Assembly: GCF_004118675.1 (NCBI RefSeq)
Contig: NZ_SDHZ01000004.1
Coordinates: forward strand, 310,001-374,000
Reading direction: 5' to 3'
Origin: Filimonas effusa
GTDB taxonomy: Bacteria > Bacteroidota > Bacteroidia > Chitinophagales > Chitinophagaceae
DNA: 64,000 nucleotides
Each line of letters begins with the position of its first letter. Position 1 is the first letter of the stretch. The translations under genes were made by a program, and so were the position numbers. Positions 20,486-29,431 of this stretch are shown here, piece by piece. Under the pieces are notes generated by a model. That model saw only the letters and a list, made by a program, of their open reading frames with translations, ran no database searches and was not told the DNA's origin.

Positions 20486-23400
20486 ATGCCTACACCAACT
20501 AAACCCATTTATTGCTTATACAGGTTTCTGACTGTATGGTCACTGCTTTGTATTGGTATGATGTTCCCAGCCTTCTCTCAAACCAACAAACCGGCTTCCA
20601 ATACAATTCCCGCAGCCGCTGCCATAGCAGCCAAACCTGTACCCTATGCTTCCGGTATCCCTGTTAACTACGTCCGCAGCTGGCAGCCATTGGTGCCAAT
20701 GACAACAGAACAGGCTGTACTGGCAGGCAACAATAATACTGTTCAGCAAATTACCCAATATGCCGATGGGCTTGGACGTCCATTGCAAACCGTTGCCAGG
20801 GGCATCAGCCCCACAGGCCTCGATCTGGTTTCGCCTGTTGTATATGATGCCTTTGGCCGGGAAATATATAAATACCTGCCCTATGCTGCCGAAAGCAATG
20901 GTGCATTTAAAACCAGTCCTTTTGCGCAGCAAGAGGCTTTTATGCAGGTACAATACCCTGGAGAACAGGTGTATTATGCCAAAACAGATTATGAAGCCTC
21001 TCCTTTGAACCGGGTACTAAAGACCTATGCTGCTGGTAACAGTTGGGCCGGCAGTGGCCGTGGCATCGCCGCCAGTTATGAAACTGCAGGCGCCAACGAA
21101 GTGGCGATATGGAGTATAGGATTTGAAGAAGCGGTACCCACCTTCCAGGGTTATTATGGAAGCGGCGAGCTCTACCGCACCATCACCACCGATGAACAAG
21201 GCAAGCGGGTAGTGGAATATAAAGACAAAGAAGGCCAGGTGGTATTGAAAAAAGTGGAGATAGCTACGAATGCACCTGCTGTAACAGGCCATGAGGGCTG
21301 GTTAAGCACTTATTATGTATATGATGATTTTAACCAGTTGCGTTTCGTAATGCCGCCGCTCGCAGTAGAGGCTTTCCGTGCTGCTGGCTGGAACCTTGCC
21401 GGTAACACCAGCGCCATCAACGAACTCTGTTTCCAATATAGCTACGATGGCCGCCGCCGTATGATAGAAAAGAAAGTGCCCGGAGCCGACTGGGTATATA
21501 TGGTATATGATATCCGCGACCGGCTGGTATTTACACAGGATGGCAATATGCGCTCAAAGCCGCAACCGCAATGGCTGGCCACCATCTATGATAACCTGAA
21601 CCGCCCTGTTCAAACGGGTATGCTTAGCTACGGCGGCTCCCGCGCTGCGCTTCAGGATTATGCAACCGGCCTGGGTAATAACGCTACGGGTGTAACGCCC
21701 AATATTTACAGCAGCCAGACTGCCGGCACACCATCTGTTTTATATGTGACCACCCACGATGGCCGCCCCGTTTATAAAGCTACCAGGGAAATAAACTTTG
21801 AAGGAAACCTGGAAGGGGCAGGAGAATTTGAAACCGATATCATTGCTGGGGGTGGTACCGCTTTCACCAGCAGGCAGGAGCTAAACATGAACCCTGTTGA
21901 TCCGCTGCCCTCCGGCGCCACAGGTTATGTTCCCTTAACCTTTACCTATTATGACGATTATAGCTGGACAGCCAAAAGATACAATGCTTCCAATGACAAC
22001 AAGTTAGGCATCGGCAATAACGCCTGGGGCGAGCCCCTTCCCGGCAGCACCAACGAACAGGTAAGAGGAATGGTCACAGGCTCCCGTGTGCGCGTACTGG
22101 AAAATCCCAATAATCTAAGCCAGGGCGCCTGGCTGGAAAGCGTTTCCTTTTACGACAGCAAAGGCCGGGTAGTACAGTTGCAGGCTGATAACTATAAAGG
22201 CGGCCTGGACATCACTAGCAGCCGTTATGATTTTACAGGCAAGGTCATCAGCAGCTATGCTGTTCATACTAACCCGGCTGGCTTTACCTCTGATAGAATT
22301 TATACCGAAATGGATTACGACCATGGCGGCAGATTGACCGAAGTACGTAAAACGCTCAACGACAATATAGAAACCCGCCGCGTTGTGGCGCATCATGAAT
22401 ATGATGCCCTGGGGCAATTGAAGCTAAAGCAACTGGGGCAACAAGCTGCGGAAGACAACCGTTCTGCTGTTTCCGGTTACCTGGAAACACAGGACTATAC
22501 CTATAATATCCGTGGGTGGCTGAAGGGGCTCAACTGGAAAGATTATAACCAGCCCGGGGGAGCGTCCTCCGCGATAGCCGGCCGCTGGTTTGGCATGGAC
22601 TTAAATTATGACTGGGGCTACGATCACAACCAGTATAATGGCAATATTGCCGGTATGCGTTGGCAAAGCAAGGGCGACGGCGCCGAACGCAGTTATGGCT
22701 ATACCTATGATGCTGCCAACCGCCTGCTGATGGCCGATTTTAAACAGTTTACCAATAGCGGCTGGAACAATGATGCGGGCCTGAACTTTACCGCCAAAAT
22801 GGGAAGCGATGGTACCGATAACGGAACTGCTTACGATGCCAACGGTAATATCAAACAAATGCAGCAATGGGGAGCGCTTCCCGGTGGCGGCAGTGACCAG
22901 ATCGACAACCTGCGATACCAGTATTTTAATTACAGTAATAAACTCAGGAGCGTTAGCGACAGTATCGCTACAGATCATAAACTGGGTGATTTTGTTGACA
23001 GGAACACGGATAACGACGACTATGGCTATGATGTCAATGGTAACCTTATCAAAGACAAAAACAAACGCATCAGCAAAGACGAAGACCCTGCCGGAGCCAT
23101 TGTTTACAACCACCTGAATTTACCGTGGCAGATAACAGTGAAGGACGAGTCCGGGGCCATAAAAGGAACCATTACCTATATCTACGATGCTGCCGGCAAC
23201 AAGCTGGAGAAACGGGTAGAGGAGTTGCCTTTGGCAAGCAACAATCAAATAGCGAAACATACCTATACCACCTATCTGTCGGGTCATGTGTATGAGAATA
23301 ACATACTACAATTTTTCAGTCATGAAGAAGGCCGTATCCGCCTGCAACGAAATACTGCCGGCACCGCTACTGGCGTTTATTATTACGACTATTTTGTAAA

Positions 23401-25060
23401 AGATCATTTGGGTAATACCCGTATGGTGCTCACCGATGAACATCAAACCGATGCGTACCCGGTAGCCAGCCTGGAAGCAGCGACACTCAACAACGAAAAA
23501 CTTTACTACGAAATTCCTGATGGCGGCCGCGTATTGTCGGGCACTTTTCCTGCGTCTCCCTTTGCATCCGATCCCAATAATGCTTATGTACAGGTATTGA
23601 ATGGCAACGGTCAGAAAACAGGTACTGCCATCGTTTTAAAGGTAATGTCCGGCGACAAGGTAAATATCCAGGCCGATAGCTGGTATGGGGAACCGGCGTC
23701 TTCCAACAGCCAATCTGCTTTGGGCTGGCCGGATCTGATAGCCTCCTTAGCCGGCGGCATAGCTGGTACCGGTGCCGGCAGCCATAACGCCGCCCTGTTA
23801 CAGCAGAACCAAAATCTTAAGGATGGCTTGGGCAGCTTCTTAACCAATGTCGTCAATGCCGATTACGTCGTCAACGGCGGTAATAAACCGAAAGCCTACC
23901 TGAACTATGTTTTGTTCGATGACCAGTTCAATGTCGTAATCACCAATGACGGAAACAACTCCGGAATCGATAGGGTAGGTGACGCCGGCCAACTAAAATC
24001 TCATATTGTTGCAGGGCACCCCATAACCCGTAACGGATATTTGTATATTTATGTATCGAATGAGACGCCTGGTCTCAATGTGATCTTTGACAACCTAAAG
24101 GTGACTCATACCCGCGGAGCGTTGACGGAGGAGACACATTATTACCCGTTTGGGTTGACAATGGCGGGGATAAGTTCTAAGGCTGCAGGTTCCACAGATA
24201 ACAGGTTTAAGTACAATGATAAAGAATTAGAAAATAAAGAATTTAGCGATGGTAGTGGGTTAGAATTTTATGATTACGATGCGCGTTTGTATGATCCACA
24301 AATAGGAAGATGGTATCATGCCGATCCTTTATGTGAGTTGTCGAGAAGGTGGTCGCCATATAACTATGCTTTTAATAATCCAATCCGGTTCATCGATCCT
24401 GATGGAATGTTAACATATGATTGGAATAAAAATCAATACGTAAATGAAGATGGCAATGTAGTTAGCACTGAGGATGCGATCTCAGAAATCAAAGGGATGG
24501 GGGTAGTAGTAGTAGTAGATCAGGTAGAAGAGGAAGGGCCAGGAGATGAGAAAAAGGCAGAAAAAATCCCTAATGATTTTTTCTCTCAGGTTGCAGATGG
24601 GTTAACCTATACAAGTCTCGTATGGTCCGTTGCGGAACTGGCTTCAGACAAAGAACAATTAAAAAAAATAGCGCTTAATCTAGGAATTACTGATGCTCAG
24701 GCTGTGGAGCGGTTAAAGGGCTTTACTGAGGAATTAAAGAGCTTGGGGAAAAATGCATATTTCCTAGGGGTGATTTTGTCTGCTGGCACTGCAATTGAAA
24801 AGGTGAGAAACGGGGAAGCCCCAGCCAAAGCTTTTGGTAAAGCTGGAATTGATATTGCTGCTGGTACGGCATCCTTTTTAATAGGTGGGCCGGTGGGGGC
24901 AGCAATAGCAGTTGCTTATCTAATACTTGATAAAACGGGTGCCGTTGACTACACGGTAGATAAAACTATTAGTTTCTTTGATAGAATAAAAAGTTCAACA
25001 AAGGAAATTGTGAATTATATTTCAAGGGTTGAGTCGTCTCTTTCCATGGGACGTTTTTAA
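20486..25060 (+). CDS. Full-length RHS-repeat polymorphic toxin with DUF6443 domain (tip 1)
   Basis: A 1524-residue protein with an N-terminal membrane/signal segment ending near MFPAFSQTNK. A DUF6443-like domain follows (PVNYVRSWQPLVPM, VQQITQYADGLGRPLQTVAR), then many YD/RHS repeats. The RHS core lies at about residues 960-1305 (VKDHLGNTRMVLTDE, HYYPFGLTMAGISSKAAG, YDYDARLYDPQIGRWYHADP, NYAFNNPIRFIDPDGM). The last 215 or so residues are unrelated to the core and AT-rich in DNA. They include a Val run encoded by five GTA triplets (24503-24517) and a glycine/alanine-rich hydrophobic stretch (GTASFLIGGPVGAAIAVAYL), which hints at a membrane-active effector. The tail family is not recognised. 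A candidate immunity gene follows 10 bp downstream. Confidence 0.88.
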   Translation: MPTPTKPIYCLYRFLTVWSLLCIGMMFPAFSQTNKPASNTIPAAAAIAAKPVPYASGIPVNYVRSWQPLVPMTTEQAVLAGNNNTVQQITQYADGLGRPLQTVARGISPTGLDLVSPVVYDAFGREIYKYLPYAAESNGAFKTSPFAQQEAFMQVQYPGEQVYYAKTDYEASPLNRVLKTYAAGNSWAGSGRGIAASYETAGANEVAIWSIGFEEAVPTFQGYYGSGELYRTITTDEQGKRVVEYKDKEGQVVLKKVEIATNAPAVTGHEGWLSTYYVYDDFNQLRFVMPPLAVEAFRAAGWNLAGNTSAINELCFQYSYDGRRRMIEKKVPGADWVYMVYDIRDRLVFTQDGNMRSKPQPQWLATIYDNLNRPVQTGMLSYGGSRAALQDYATGLGNNATGVTPNIYSSQTAGTPSVLYVTTHDGRPVYKATREINFEGNLEGAGEFETDIIAGGGTAFTSRQELNMNPVDPLPSGATGYVPLTFTYYDDYSWTAKRYNASNDNKLGIGNNAWGEPLPGSTNEQVRGMVTGSRVRVLENPNNLSQGAWLESVSFYDSKGRVVQLQADNYKGGLDITSSRYDFTGKVISSYAVHTNPAGFTSDRIYTEMDYDHGGRLTEVRKTLNDNIETRRVVAHHEYDALGQLKLKQLGQQAAEDNRSAVSGYLETQDYTYNIRGWLKGLNWKDYNQPGGASSAIAGRWFGMDLNYDWGYDHNQYNGNIAGMRWQSKGDGAERSYGYTYDAANRLLMADFKQFTNSGWNNDAGLNFTAKMGSDGTDNGTAYDANGNIKQMQQWGALPGGGSDQIDNLRYQYFNYSNKLRSVSDSIATDHKLGDFVDRNTDNDDYGYDVNGNLIKDKNKRISKDEDPAGAIVYNHLNLPWQITVKDESGAIKGTITYIYDAAGNKLEKRVEELPLASNNQIAKHTYTTYLSGHVYENNILQFFSHEEGRIRLQRNTAGTATGVYYYDYFVKDHLGNTRMVLTDEHQTDAYPVASLEAATLNNEKLYYEIPDGGRVLSGTFPASPFASDPNNAYVQVLNGNGQKTGTAIVLKVMSGDKVNIQADSWYGEPASSNSQSALGWPDLIASLAGGIAGTGAGSHNAALLQQNQNLKDGLGSFLTNVVNADYVVNGGNKPKAYLNYVLFDDQFNVVITNDGNNSGIDRVGDAGQLKSHIVAGHPITRNGYLYIYVSNETPGLNVIFDNLKVTHTRGALTEETHYYPFGLTMAGISSKAAGSTDNRFKYNDKELENKEFSDGSGLEFYDYDARLYDPQIGRWYHADPLCELSRRWSPYNYAFNNPIRFIDPDGMLTYDWNKNQYVNEDGNVVSTEDAISEIKGMGVVVVVDQVEEEGPGDEKKAEKIPNDFFSQVADGLTYTSLVWSVAELASDKEQLKKIALNLGITDAQAVERLKGFTEELKSLGKNAYFLGVILSAGTAIEKVRNGEAPAKAFGKAGIDIAAGTASFLIGGPVGAAIAVAYLILDKTGAVDYTVDKTISFFDRIKSSTKEIVNYISRVESSLSMGRF
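23483..24175 (+). repeat. RHS core repeat, copy in the full-length gene
   Basis: This stretch of about 690 bp inside the full-length RHS gene is nearly identical to 26520-27212, with only scattered base changes. It starts at ACACTCAACAACG and runs through the codons for YYPFGLTMAGISS, after which the two copies diverge. Shorter or more diverged versions occur at 30001-30640, 32224-32316 and 34558-34990. Confidence 0.85.
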
Positions 25061-25070
25061 AAAGAATAGT

Positions 25071-25424
25071 ATGTTAAATAGATGTATATATACATTGTAT
25101 TTGTTAGCAAGATATAGAAAGCTTGGAGATCATTACCTGATTGCAGGAGGTATACCCTTTCTGTGGTTGCATTTGGTGGTGTTGGCAGGTATTAAATTAC
25201 TATGTATGGCAATAGGAGTGCCATTTGTTGATTTTTTTTTTGATCATAGAATTGGATTTATGGTTTGTTTGATTCTTTCTTTTTTTCTTTCAAAGATGTA
25301 TGCAAAGCATGTAGTTGTAGTTGAAAAAAAAGAAATGAAAATTAGGCGTATTTCGTTGTCTTTTATTTGGTATTCAATGATATGTATTATGGCTTTTTTC
25401 TTAGTGATAATGACTTGTTTGTAA
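25071..25424 (+). CDS. Small membrane protein, probable immunity protein for tip 1
   Basis: A 117-residue protein started at the ATG at 25071, 10 bp after the RHS stop. It has about three hydrophobic segments (FLWLHLVVLAGIKLLCMAIG, IGFMVCLILSFFLS, SLSFIWYSMICIMAFFLVIM) separated by basic stretches, so it should sit in the inner membrane. Its position immediately after the toxin tail, its small size and its AT-rich DNA are typical of polymorphic-toxin immunity genes. A multi-pass membrane immunity protein fits a membrane-active tail. A homologue of about the same length, cut by an amber codon, is found at 31858-32208. No known immunity family is recognised. Confidence 0.6.
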   Translation: MLNRCIYTLYLLARYRKLGDHYLIAGGIPFLWLHLVVLAGIKLLCMAIGVPFVDFFFDHRIGFMVCLILSFFLSKMYAKHVVVVEKKEMKIRRISLSFIWYSMICIMAFFLVIMTCL

Positions 25425-25611
25425 AAGATCGAATTGAAGTCGTAATAAGTTCTATTCCGGTGTGCTTTTAGGTGTAGGGAAAACTGGATCGATCGGATCT
25501 CAGTTAGTTTTTTATTAGGTATTCAGTTAATGAAATAATGTTGATTCTTATTGAGCTCATGTGTTTGCTGGGGCTTCTTTGTTTTGTTGTATTTAATTAG
25601 TTTTTTTATGT
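25425..25611 (+). other. AT-rich spacer, no gene recognised
   Basis: A 187-bp stretch between the tip 1 immunity gene and the next remnant. Frames are broken. One reads RENWIDRISVSFLLGIQLMK before a stop, which could be debris of a small membrane protein. A 20-codon hydrophobic frame starting at 25539 (MLILIELMCLLGLLCFVVFN) has no further support. Confidence 0.3.
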
Positions 25612-25962
25612 ATGAAAAAGCAGCTTTACTTCTTTTCATTAGTGCTGGTTATAAATGCGCTAATTATGTTGCTTTTTGTTCTTGCAGGTTCGCATGGACG
25701 AATTTATTTACATAACCGGGAAACAATAAAGTTTTTGTCGGTCAAAATATTCTTATTTGTTTCTGGAAAAAGAAAGGAAGTGGAAATTCGACTAAATGTT
25801 AGTGAAAAAAGTATTGAGTATTGTCAATACTTTTGGTTTTAAAGCTGGTGGCCCTTTTTTGAATTAATGAGAGCTGATGGAAATAGGGAATAAGCATGGC
25901 AAAATTATCTGGACTCTTTGCCTCCTGCTTATGCCGCCTTTTTAGCTAGTCAGTCAAATTAG
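25612..25962 (+). pseudogene. Truncated copy of the tip 2 immunity-like gene
   Basis: An open frame from ATG 25612 encodes a hydrophobic N-terminus and then VKIFLFVSGKRKEVEIRL, matching SEFIVSGKKKEMEVRV of the intact protein at 28184-28975. After its stop another frame continues the match: GFKAGGPFFELMRADGN and AWQNYLDSLPPAYAAFLASQ, against GFKSGPPFWEMMRIDAD and AWKNFVYSLPPAFAAIITNG. It has a frameshift near 25840 and an in-frame TAA at 25891-25893. Only the C-terminal third of the relative is represented, so this is a decayed paralogue, probably the immunity gene of a tip that has since been lost. Confidence 0.72.
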
Positions 25963-26003
25963 CTAAATGGACTTTAATATGACAATCCAATTTTGTTAGA
26001 AAA

Positions 26004-26465
26004 ATGACAACAAAAGTAAAACAACTACTATTAGCATTCTCGTATATAACAGCACTTTATATAGCCATATTCATATTTCGTCCGTTTTACGTTGATTACA
26101 TTCTTCGTACTTTTTCGAACATAAAATACATGGACGATTTGGCAATGAATGGAAATCATATATGGATCTACCTGATGCTATTAGTTTACAGTATTATCTC
26201 TTTTCTCTGGACTAAAAGAACGCTTTCTGCAAGCGGAAAAAAAGGGTTCAGGCTCTGGCTTCTAAATTGGATGATAGATGTTATAATCCCTTCCCTGACG
26301 GTGCTTGTTATGGTGTGGCGTCATAATCACGCATCGCTGGTAACGGTTCAGAAATTGAGTTCGATAGAGGATCCTTTTGTGATTTGGTTTCTGTTAGCTT
26401 TTAAGCATGTGTCTTTTGGAATAGCTTGGGGAGACCTTTCATTTGGACGAAGAAGAAGTAAATGA
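26004..26465 (+). CDS. Small multi-pass membrane protein, possible immunity protein
   Basis: A 153-residue protein with about four hydrophobic stretches (LLLAFSYITALYIAIFIF, IWIYLMLLVYSIISFLW, WMIDVIIPSLTVLVMVW, PFVIWFLLAFKHVSFGIAWG) and a basic C-terminus (DLSFGRRRSK). I do not recognise a family. It lies between the decayed immunity remnant ending at 25962 and the start of the orphan RHS tip homology at 26520. It has the AT-rich composition of the array. This suggests it is the immunity gene of an earlier tip, but a direct link to any toxin tail is not visible. Confidence 0.5.
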   Translation: MTTKVKQLLLAFSYITALYIAIFIFRPFYVDYILRTFSNIKYMDDLAMNGNHIWIYLMLLVYSIISFLWTKRTLSASGKKGFRLWLLNWMIDVIIPSLTVLVMVWRHNHASLVTVQKLSSIEDPFVIWFLLAFKHVSFGIAWGDLSFGRRRSK

Positions 26466-26519
26466 TGTCTTAGTGATCAACAATAGGCTGGCCAGGAAGC
26501 TGAATCTGCTATTTACTAG

Positions 26520-27212
26520 ACACTCAACAACGAAAAACCTTACTACGAAATTCCTGATGGCGGCCGCGTATTGTCGGGCACTTTTCCTGCGTCTCCCTTT
26601 GCATCCGATCCCAATAATGCTTATGTACAGGTATTGAATGGCAACGGTCAGAAAACAGGCAGTGCCATTGTTTTAAAAGTAATGTCCGGCGACAAGGTAA
26701 ATATCCAGGCCGATAGCTGGTATGGGGAACCGGCGTCTTCCAACAGCCAATCTGCTTTGGGCTGGCCGGATCTGATAGCCTCCTTAGCCGGCGGCATAGC
26801 TGGTACCGGTGCCGGCAGCCATAATGGGGCCCTGTTACAGCAGAACCAAAATCTCAAGGATGGCTTGGGCAGCTTCTTAACCAATGTCGTCAATGCCGAT
26901 TACGTCGTCAACGGCGGTAATAAACCGAAAGTCTACCTGAACTATGTTTTGTTCGATGACCAGTTCAATGTCGTAATCACCAATGACGGAAACAACTCCA
27001 GAATCGATAGGGTAGGTGACGCCGGCCAACTAAAATCCCATATTGTTGCAGGGCACCCCATAACCCGTAACGGATATTTGTATATTTATGTATCGAATGA
27101 GACGCCTGGTCTCAATGTGATCTTTGACAACCTAAAGGTGACTCATACCCGCGGAGCGTTGACGGAGGAAACGCATTATTATCCGTTTGGGTTGACAATG
27201 GCGGGGATAAGT
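26520..27212 (+). repeat. RHS core repeat, copy in orphan tip 2
   Basis: Nearly identical to 23483-24175 at a constant offset of 3037 bp. The left boundary is sharp: the sequence before ACACTCAACAACG is unrelated to the full-length gene. The reading phase is the same as in the full-length gene, so an exchange anywhere in the repeat would keep the frame. Confidence 0.85.
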
Positions 27213-28181
27213 TCGAAGGCGGCGGGAAAATTACAAAACAGATATAGATTTAATGGTGGAAATGAATTACAAAATAATGAATTCAGTAACGGAAGTGGGT
27301 TAGATTGGTACGATGCAATGTTTAGGCAGTATGACCCGCAGATTGGCCGGTTCCATCAGCTTGATCCACTTGCTGAATTTGATATAAGTAAATCTGCTTA
27401 TGTATTCGTAAGTAATAATCCTATTTCATTTTCAGATCCTTTTGGATTAGCTGATTCTACGAAAGCGCCAGGTTTTCCTAATAGTACAACAGGTGCCAAC
27501 GTATTGCCTGCTATTGTGCTTGCGCCGGTGGTCACCAAGGTACCTGCTTCTGACCAGGGATATGTCATTGATGCTATGCTTGGTGGACAGATCACACCTC
27601 TTTGGCCGAACGGAAACTCTCAAAACAATACAACCGAAGCAGGAGTTCCCAGTCTCGTCCCAGTTAGCCCCGGTTTATATCCTGTTGGTCCTCCAGGAAG
27701 AGTGATACCTTTGCATCCACCTATAGTTGAAGAAGCAGGTGCAGGAGTTTTAGCTCCTATTTTGGTACGAGGGGTATCGGTGATAGTTGCTACGGTTTGG
27801 CCAATAAAATTGGGGGCAGGCGCGTCTAGTGTACCATTGCCCTACTTTACCAAAGATCCTTACCCTGGACATGGAAATAACCGAGGTAATAGTAATGAAC
27901 ATATTATCTATCGATTTACCTTTAATGCAACTGATGGTAAAACTCCTGTACTGAAGTACGGAATATCTGATGTGTATTCAAACGGATTGGATAGGCCTGA
28001 AAACCAAAAGGCTGCACTGATGAGTGCATACGGTTCTTCAGTGAATTATGTCATAATGGCTAGAGGGGTAAATAGGTTAAATGCCTTGTTTTTAGAACAG
28101 TTGTTAGTAAGTAAGCACGTTCAGCAATGGGGATACATGCCTCGGGAGCAGGTTCGCCCCGGCGCATTTAATGGTTTTTAA
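26571..28181 (+). CDS. Orphan RHS tip 2: core fragment with a GIY-YIG-like C-terminal toxin domain
   Basis: A 536-codon open frame that begins inside the RHS core; homology starts at 26520 and the first possible start is a TTG at 26571. It lacks a signal peptide, DUF6443 and the YD shell. It keeps THYYPFGLTMAGISSKAAGK, YDPQIGRFHQLDPL and YVFVSNNPISFSDPFGL, then a proline-rich linker. The final 90 or so residues contain IIYRFTF, LKYGIS, a later Arg (DRPENQ) and Glu (LFLEQLLVSKH), ending REQVRPGAFNGF. The spacing recalls GIY-YIG nucleases; this is my reading of the pattern, not a database match. It is probably silent unless recombined onto the full-length gene. Its immunity candidate starts 2 bp after the stop. 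Confidence 0.72.
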   Translation: MSGTFPASPFASDPNNAYVQVLNGNGQKTGSAIVLKVMSGDKVNIQADSWYGEPASSNSQSALGWPDLIASLAGGIAGTGAGSHNGALLQQNQNLKDGLGSFLTNVVNADYVVNGGNKPKVYLNYVLFDDQFNVVITNDGNNSRIDRVGDAGQLKSHIVAGHPITRNGYLYIYVSNETPGLNVIFDNLKVTHTRGALTEETHYYPFGLTMAGISSKAAGKLQNRYRFNGGNELQNNEFSNGSGLDWYDAMFRQYDPQIGRFHQLDPLAEFDISKSAYVFVSNNPISFSDPFGLADSTKAPGFPNSTTGANVLPAIVLAPVVTKVPASDQGYVIDAMLGGQITPLWPNGNSQNNTTEAGVPSLVPVSPGLYPVGPPGRVIPLHPPIVEEAGAGVLAPILVRGVSVIVATVWPIKLGAGASSVPLPYFTKDPYPGHGNNRGNSNEHIIYRFTFNATDGKTPVLKYGISDVYSNGLDRPENQKAALMSAYGSSVNYVIMARGVNRLNALFLEQLLVSKHVQQWGYMPREQVRPGAFNGF

Positions 28182-28183
28182 TT

Positions 28184-28975
28184 ATGAAAACAAATATAGT
28201 AAGGTTAGGATCTGTAGTGCTAAATGGTGTGGGTGGCCCGGAGGCCGGAGCTATGGATATGATCTATACATATCTATTGCAAGAATATGAGCAGGATTTC
28301 TATTCTTATATTAGTATTAATCAGATTGGAGATGACTTGCAAGAATTTGTCCGAAAAGATGGGAAGAGGGTGCATATAAATATAAGATACCCAGTAGTGA
28401 AAAGTTTTGAGGATAGGACTCCGGACGAACTTAATTTGTACAGATTAGAGGTGATGCACGAAGCGCTTATGAGAATAGCTCAGACTGATAACAAACTATC
28501 GCCGGAAAAACTGGTCCTGATAAAGGAAAAGATAATAAAACAACATTTTCTTTTTGACTTTGTTTACAAAAGCTTAGTCAATAAATCACTTAATACATTA
28601 ATGGGGGCTGTAGTAGTGAGGCCGTTGTTAGATAGGTTTGATTTTTTTATTACTGTAACTGAAGACGGGACGGAATTATGTAAAGTAAAATTTTACAGTG
28701 GGCATAGAACTGACTATTATATGGCAGACTTATTTTCCATTTGTAAATGGAATGGCTTAAGCGAATTTATTGTATCCGGGAAAAAAAAGGAGATGGAAGT
28801 TCGTGTAAGGTTTCGGGAGGGAATGATTGAATTTAAAAACACGTCTGGTTTTAAATCTGGTCCTCCATTTTGGGAAATGATGAGAATAGATGCCGACAAA
28901 GAAACTGCGTGGAAAAATTTTGTTTATTCCTTACCTCCTGCATTTGCAGCGATCATTACCAATGGACCTAATTAG
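28184..28975 (+). CDS. Probable immunity protein for orphan tip 2
   Basis: A 263-residue protein that starts 2 bp after the tip 2 stop codon, the tight spacing expected of a toxin-immunity pair. It has no signal peptide or membrane segment and is rich in charged residues (LQEFVRKDGKRVHINIRYP, VSGKKKEMEVRVRFREGMIE), so it is likely cytoplasmic, which suits a nuclease-type toxin. The C-terminus (FKSGPPFWEMMRIDADKETA, NFVYSLPPAFAA) is duplicated in decayed form at 25726-25962. I do not recognise the family. The immunity role is inferred from position. Confidence 0.6.
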   Translation: MKTNIVRLGSVVLNGVGGPEAGAMDMIYTYLLQEYEQDFYSYISINQIGDDLQEFVRKDGKRVHINIRYPVVKSFEDRTPDELNLYRLEVMHEALMRIAQTDNKLSPEKLVLIKEKIIKQHFLFDFVYKSLVNKSLNTLMGAVVVRPLLDRFDFFITVTEDGTELCKVKFYSGHRTDYYMADLFSICKWNGLSEFIVSGKKKEMEVRVRFREGMIEFKNTSGFKSGPPFWEMMRIDADKETAWKNFVYSLPPAFAAIITNGPN

Positions 28976-29031
28976 GTAAATCAGTCTTCTAGCTGAGTGG
29001 CGTCCTCACAGTATGCCCTTTAGACCAAAGC

Positions 29032-29330
29032 CTCTATGATTGGGCTATAAAGGGAGGATTATTTATGCCCGCTCGGGAGCCAGAAAAAGAATTCTATTCG
29101 GAGTATAAGAAAAGCAATGCTGGCAATTTCTTCACCGATAAACAAGTGGCGAAATATTGGATCAACAGCAGGAACAAGGAAAAGGCATAAACGTATTTGC
29201 TTTTTACCCCGACATTCAATCCATCGATACTGTTTATGATGCCGGAGGTACCTATTGACCTTATATGCTGATAGCGAAAAAAGATGGCGTACAATTTAAG
29301 CTTGAACCGTTACGGATGTTATATGCTTCC
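29032..29330 (+). pseudogene. Decayed coding remnant, unknown family
   Basis: Two frames read as protein and join after a one-base shift near 29190. The first gives MPAREPEKEFYSEYKKSNAG and NFFTDKQVAKYWINSRNKEK. The second continues GINVFAFYPDIQSIDTVYDA, has a stop at a TGA near 29256, then PYMLIAKKDGVQFKLEPLRM. The sequence is protein-like but broken at least twice. Its place between one immunity gene and another small gene suggests leftover tail or immunity DNA from a lost tip. No family is recognised. Confidence 0.45.
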
Positions 29331-29431
29331 ATAAAAATGTCTCTTACAATAAAATTCCGGTTTTATTCCAGATTTTTGACATAAGCCATTTTAAACAGGT
29401 TCGCAAATGCGGGACGGCTTAGAGGTTTACG

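Noticed and set aside
22601-23113. A 170-codon minus-strand frame rich in Val and Ile inside the RHS gene
   Set aside because: It arises from the complement of Asn/Asp/Tyr-rich YD repeats and has no independent support.
24503-24517. Five GTA repeats as a phase-variation tract
   Set aside because: Changes in a trinucleotide repeat keep the reading frame; it would alter only a Val run in the linker.
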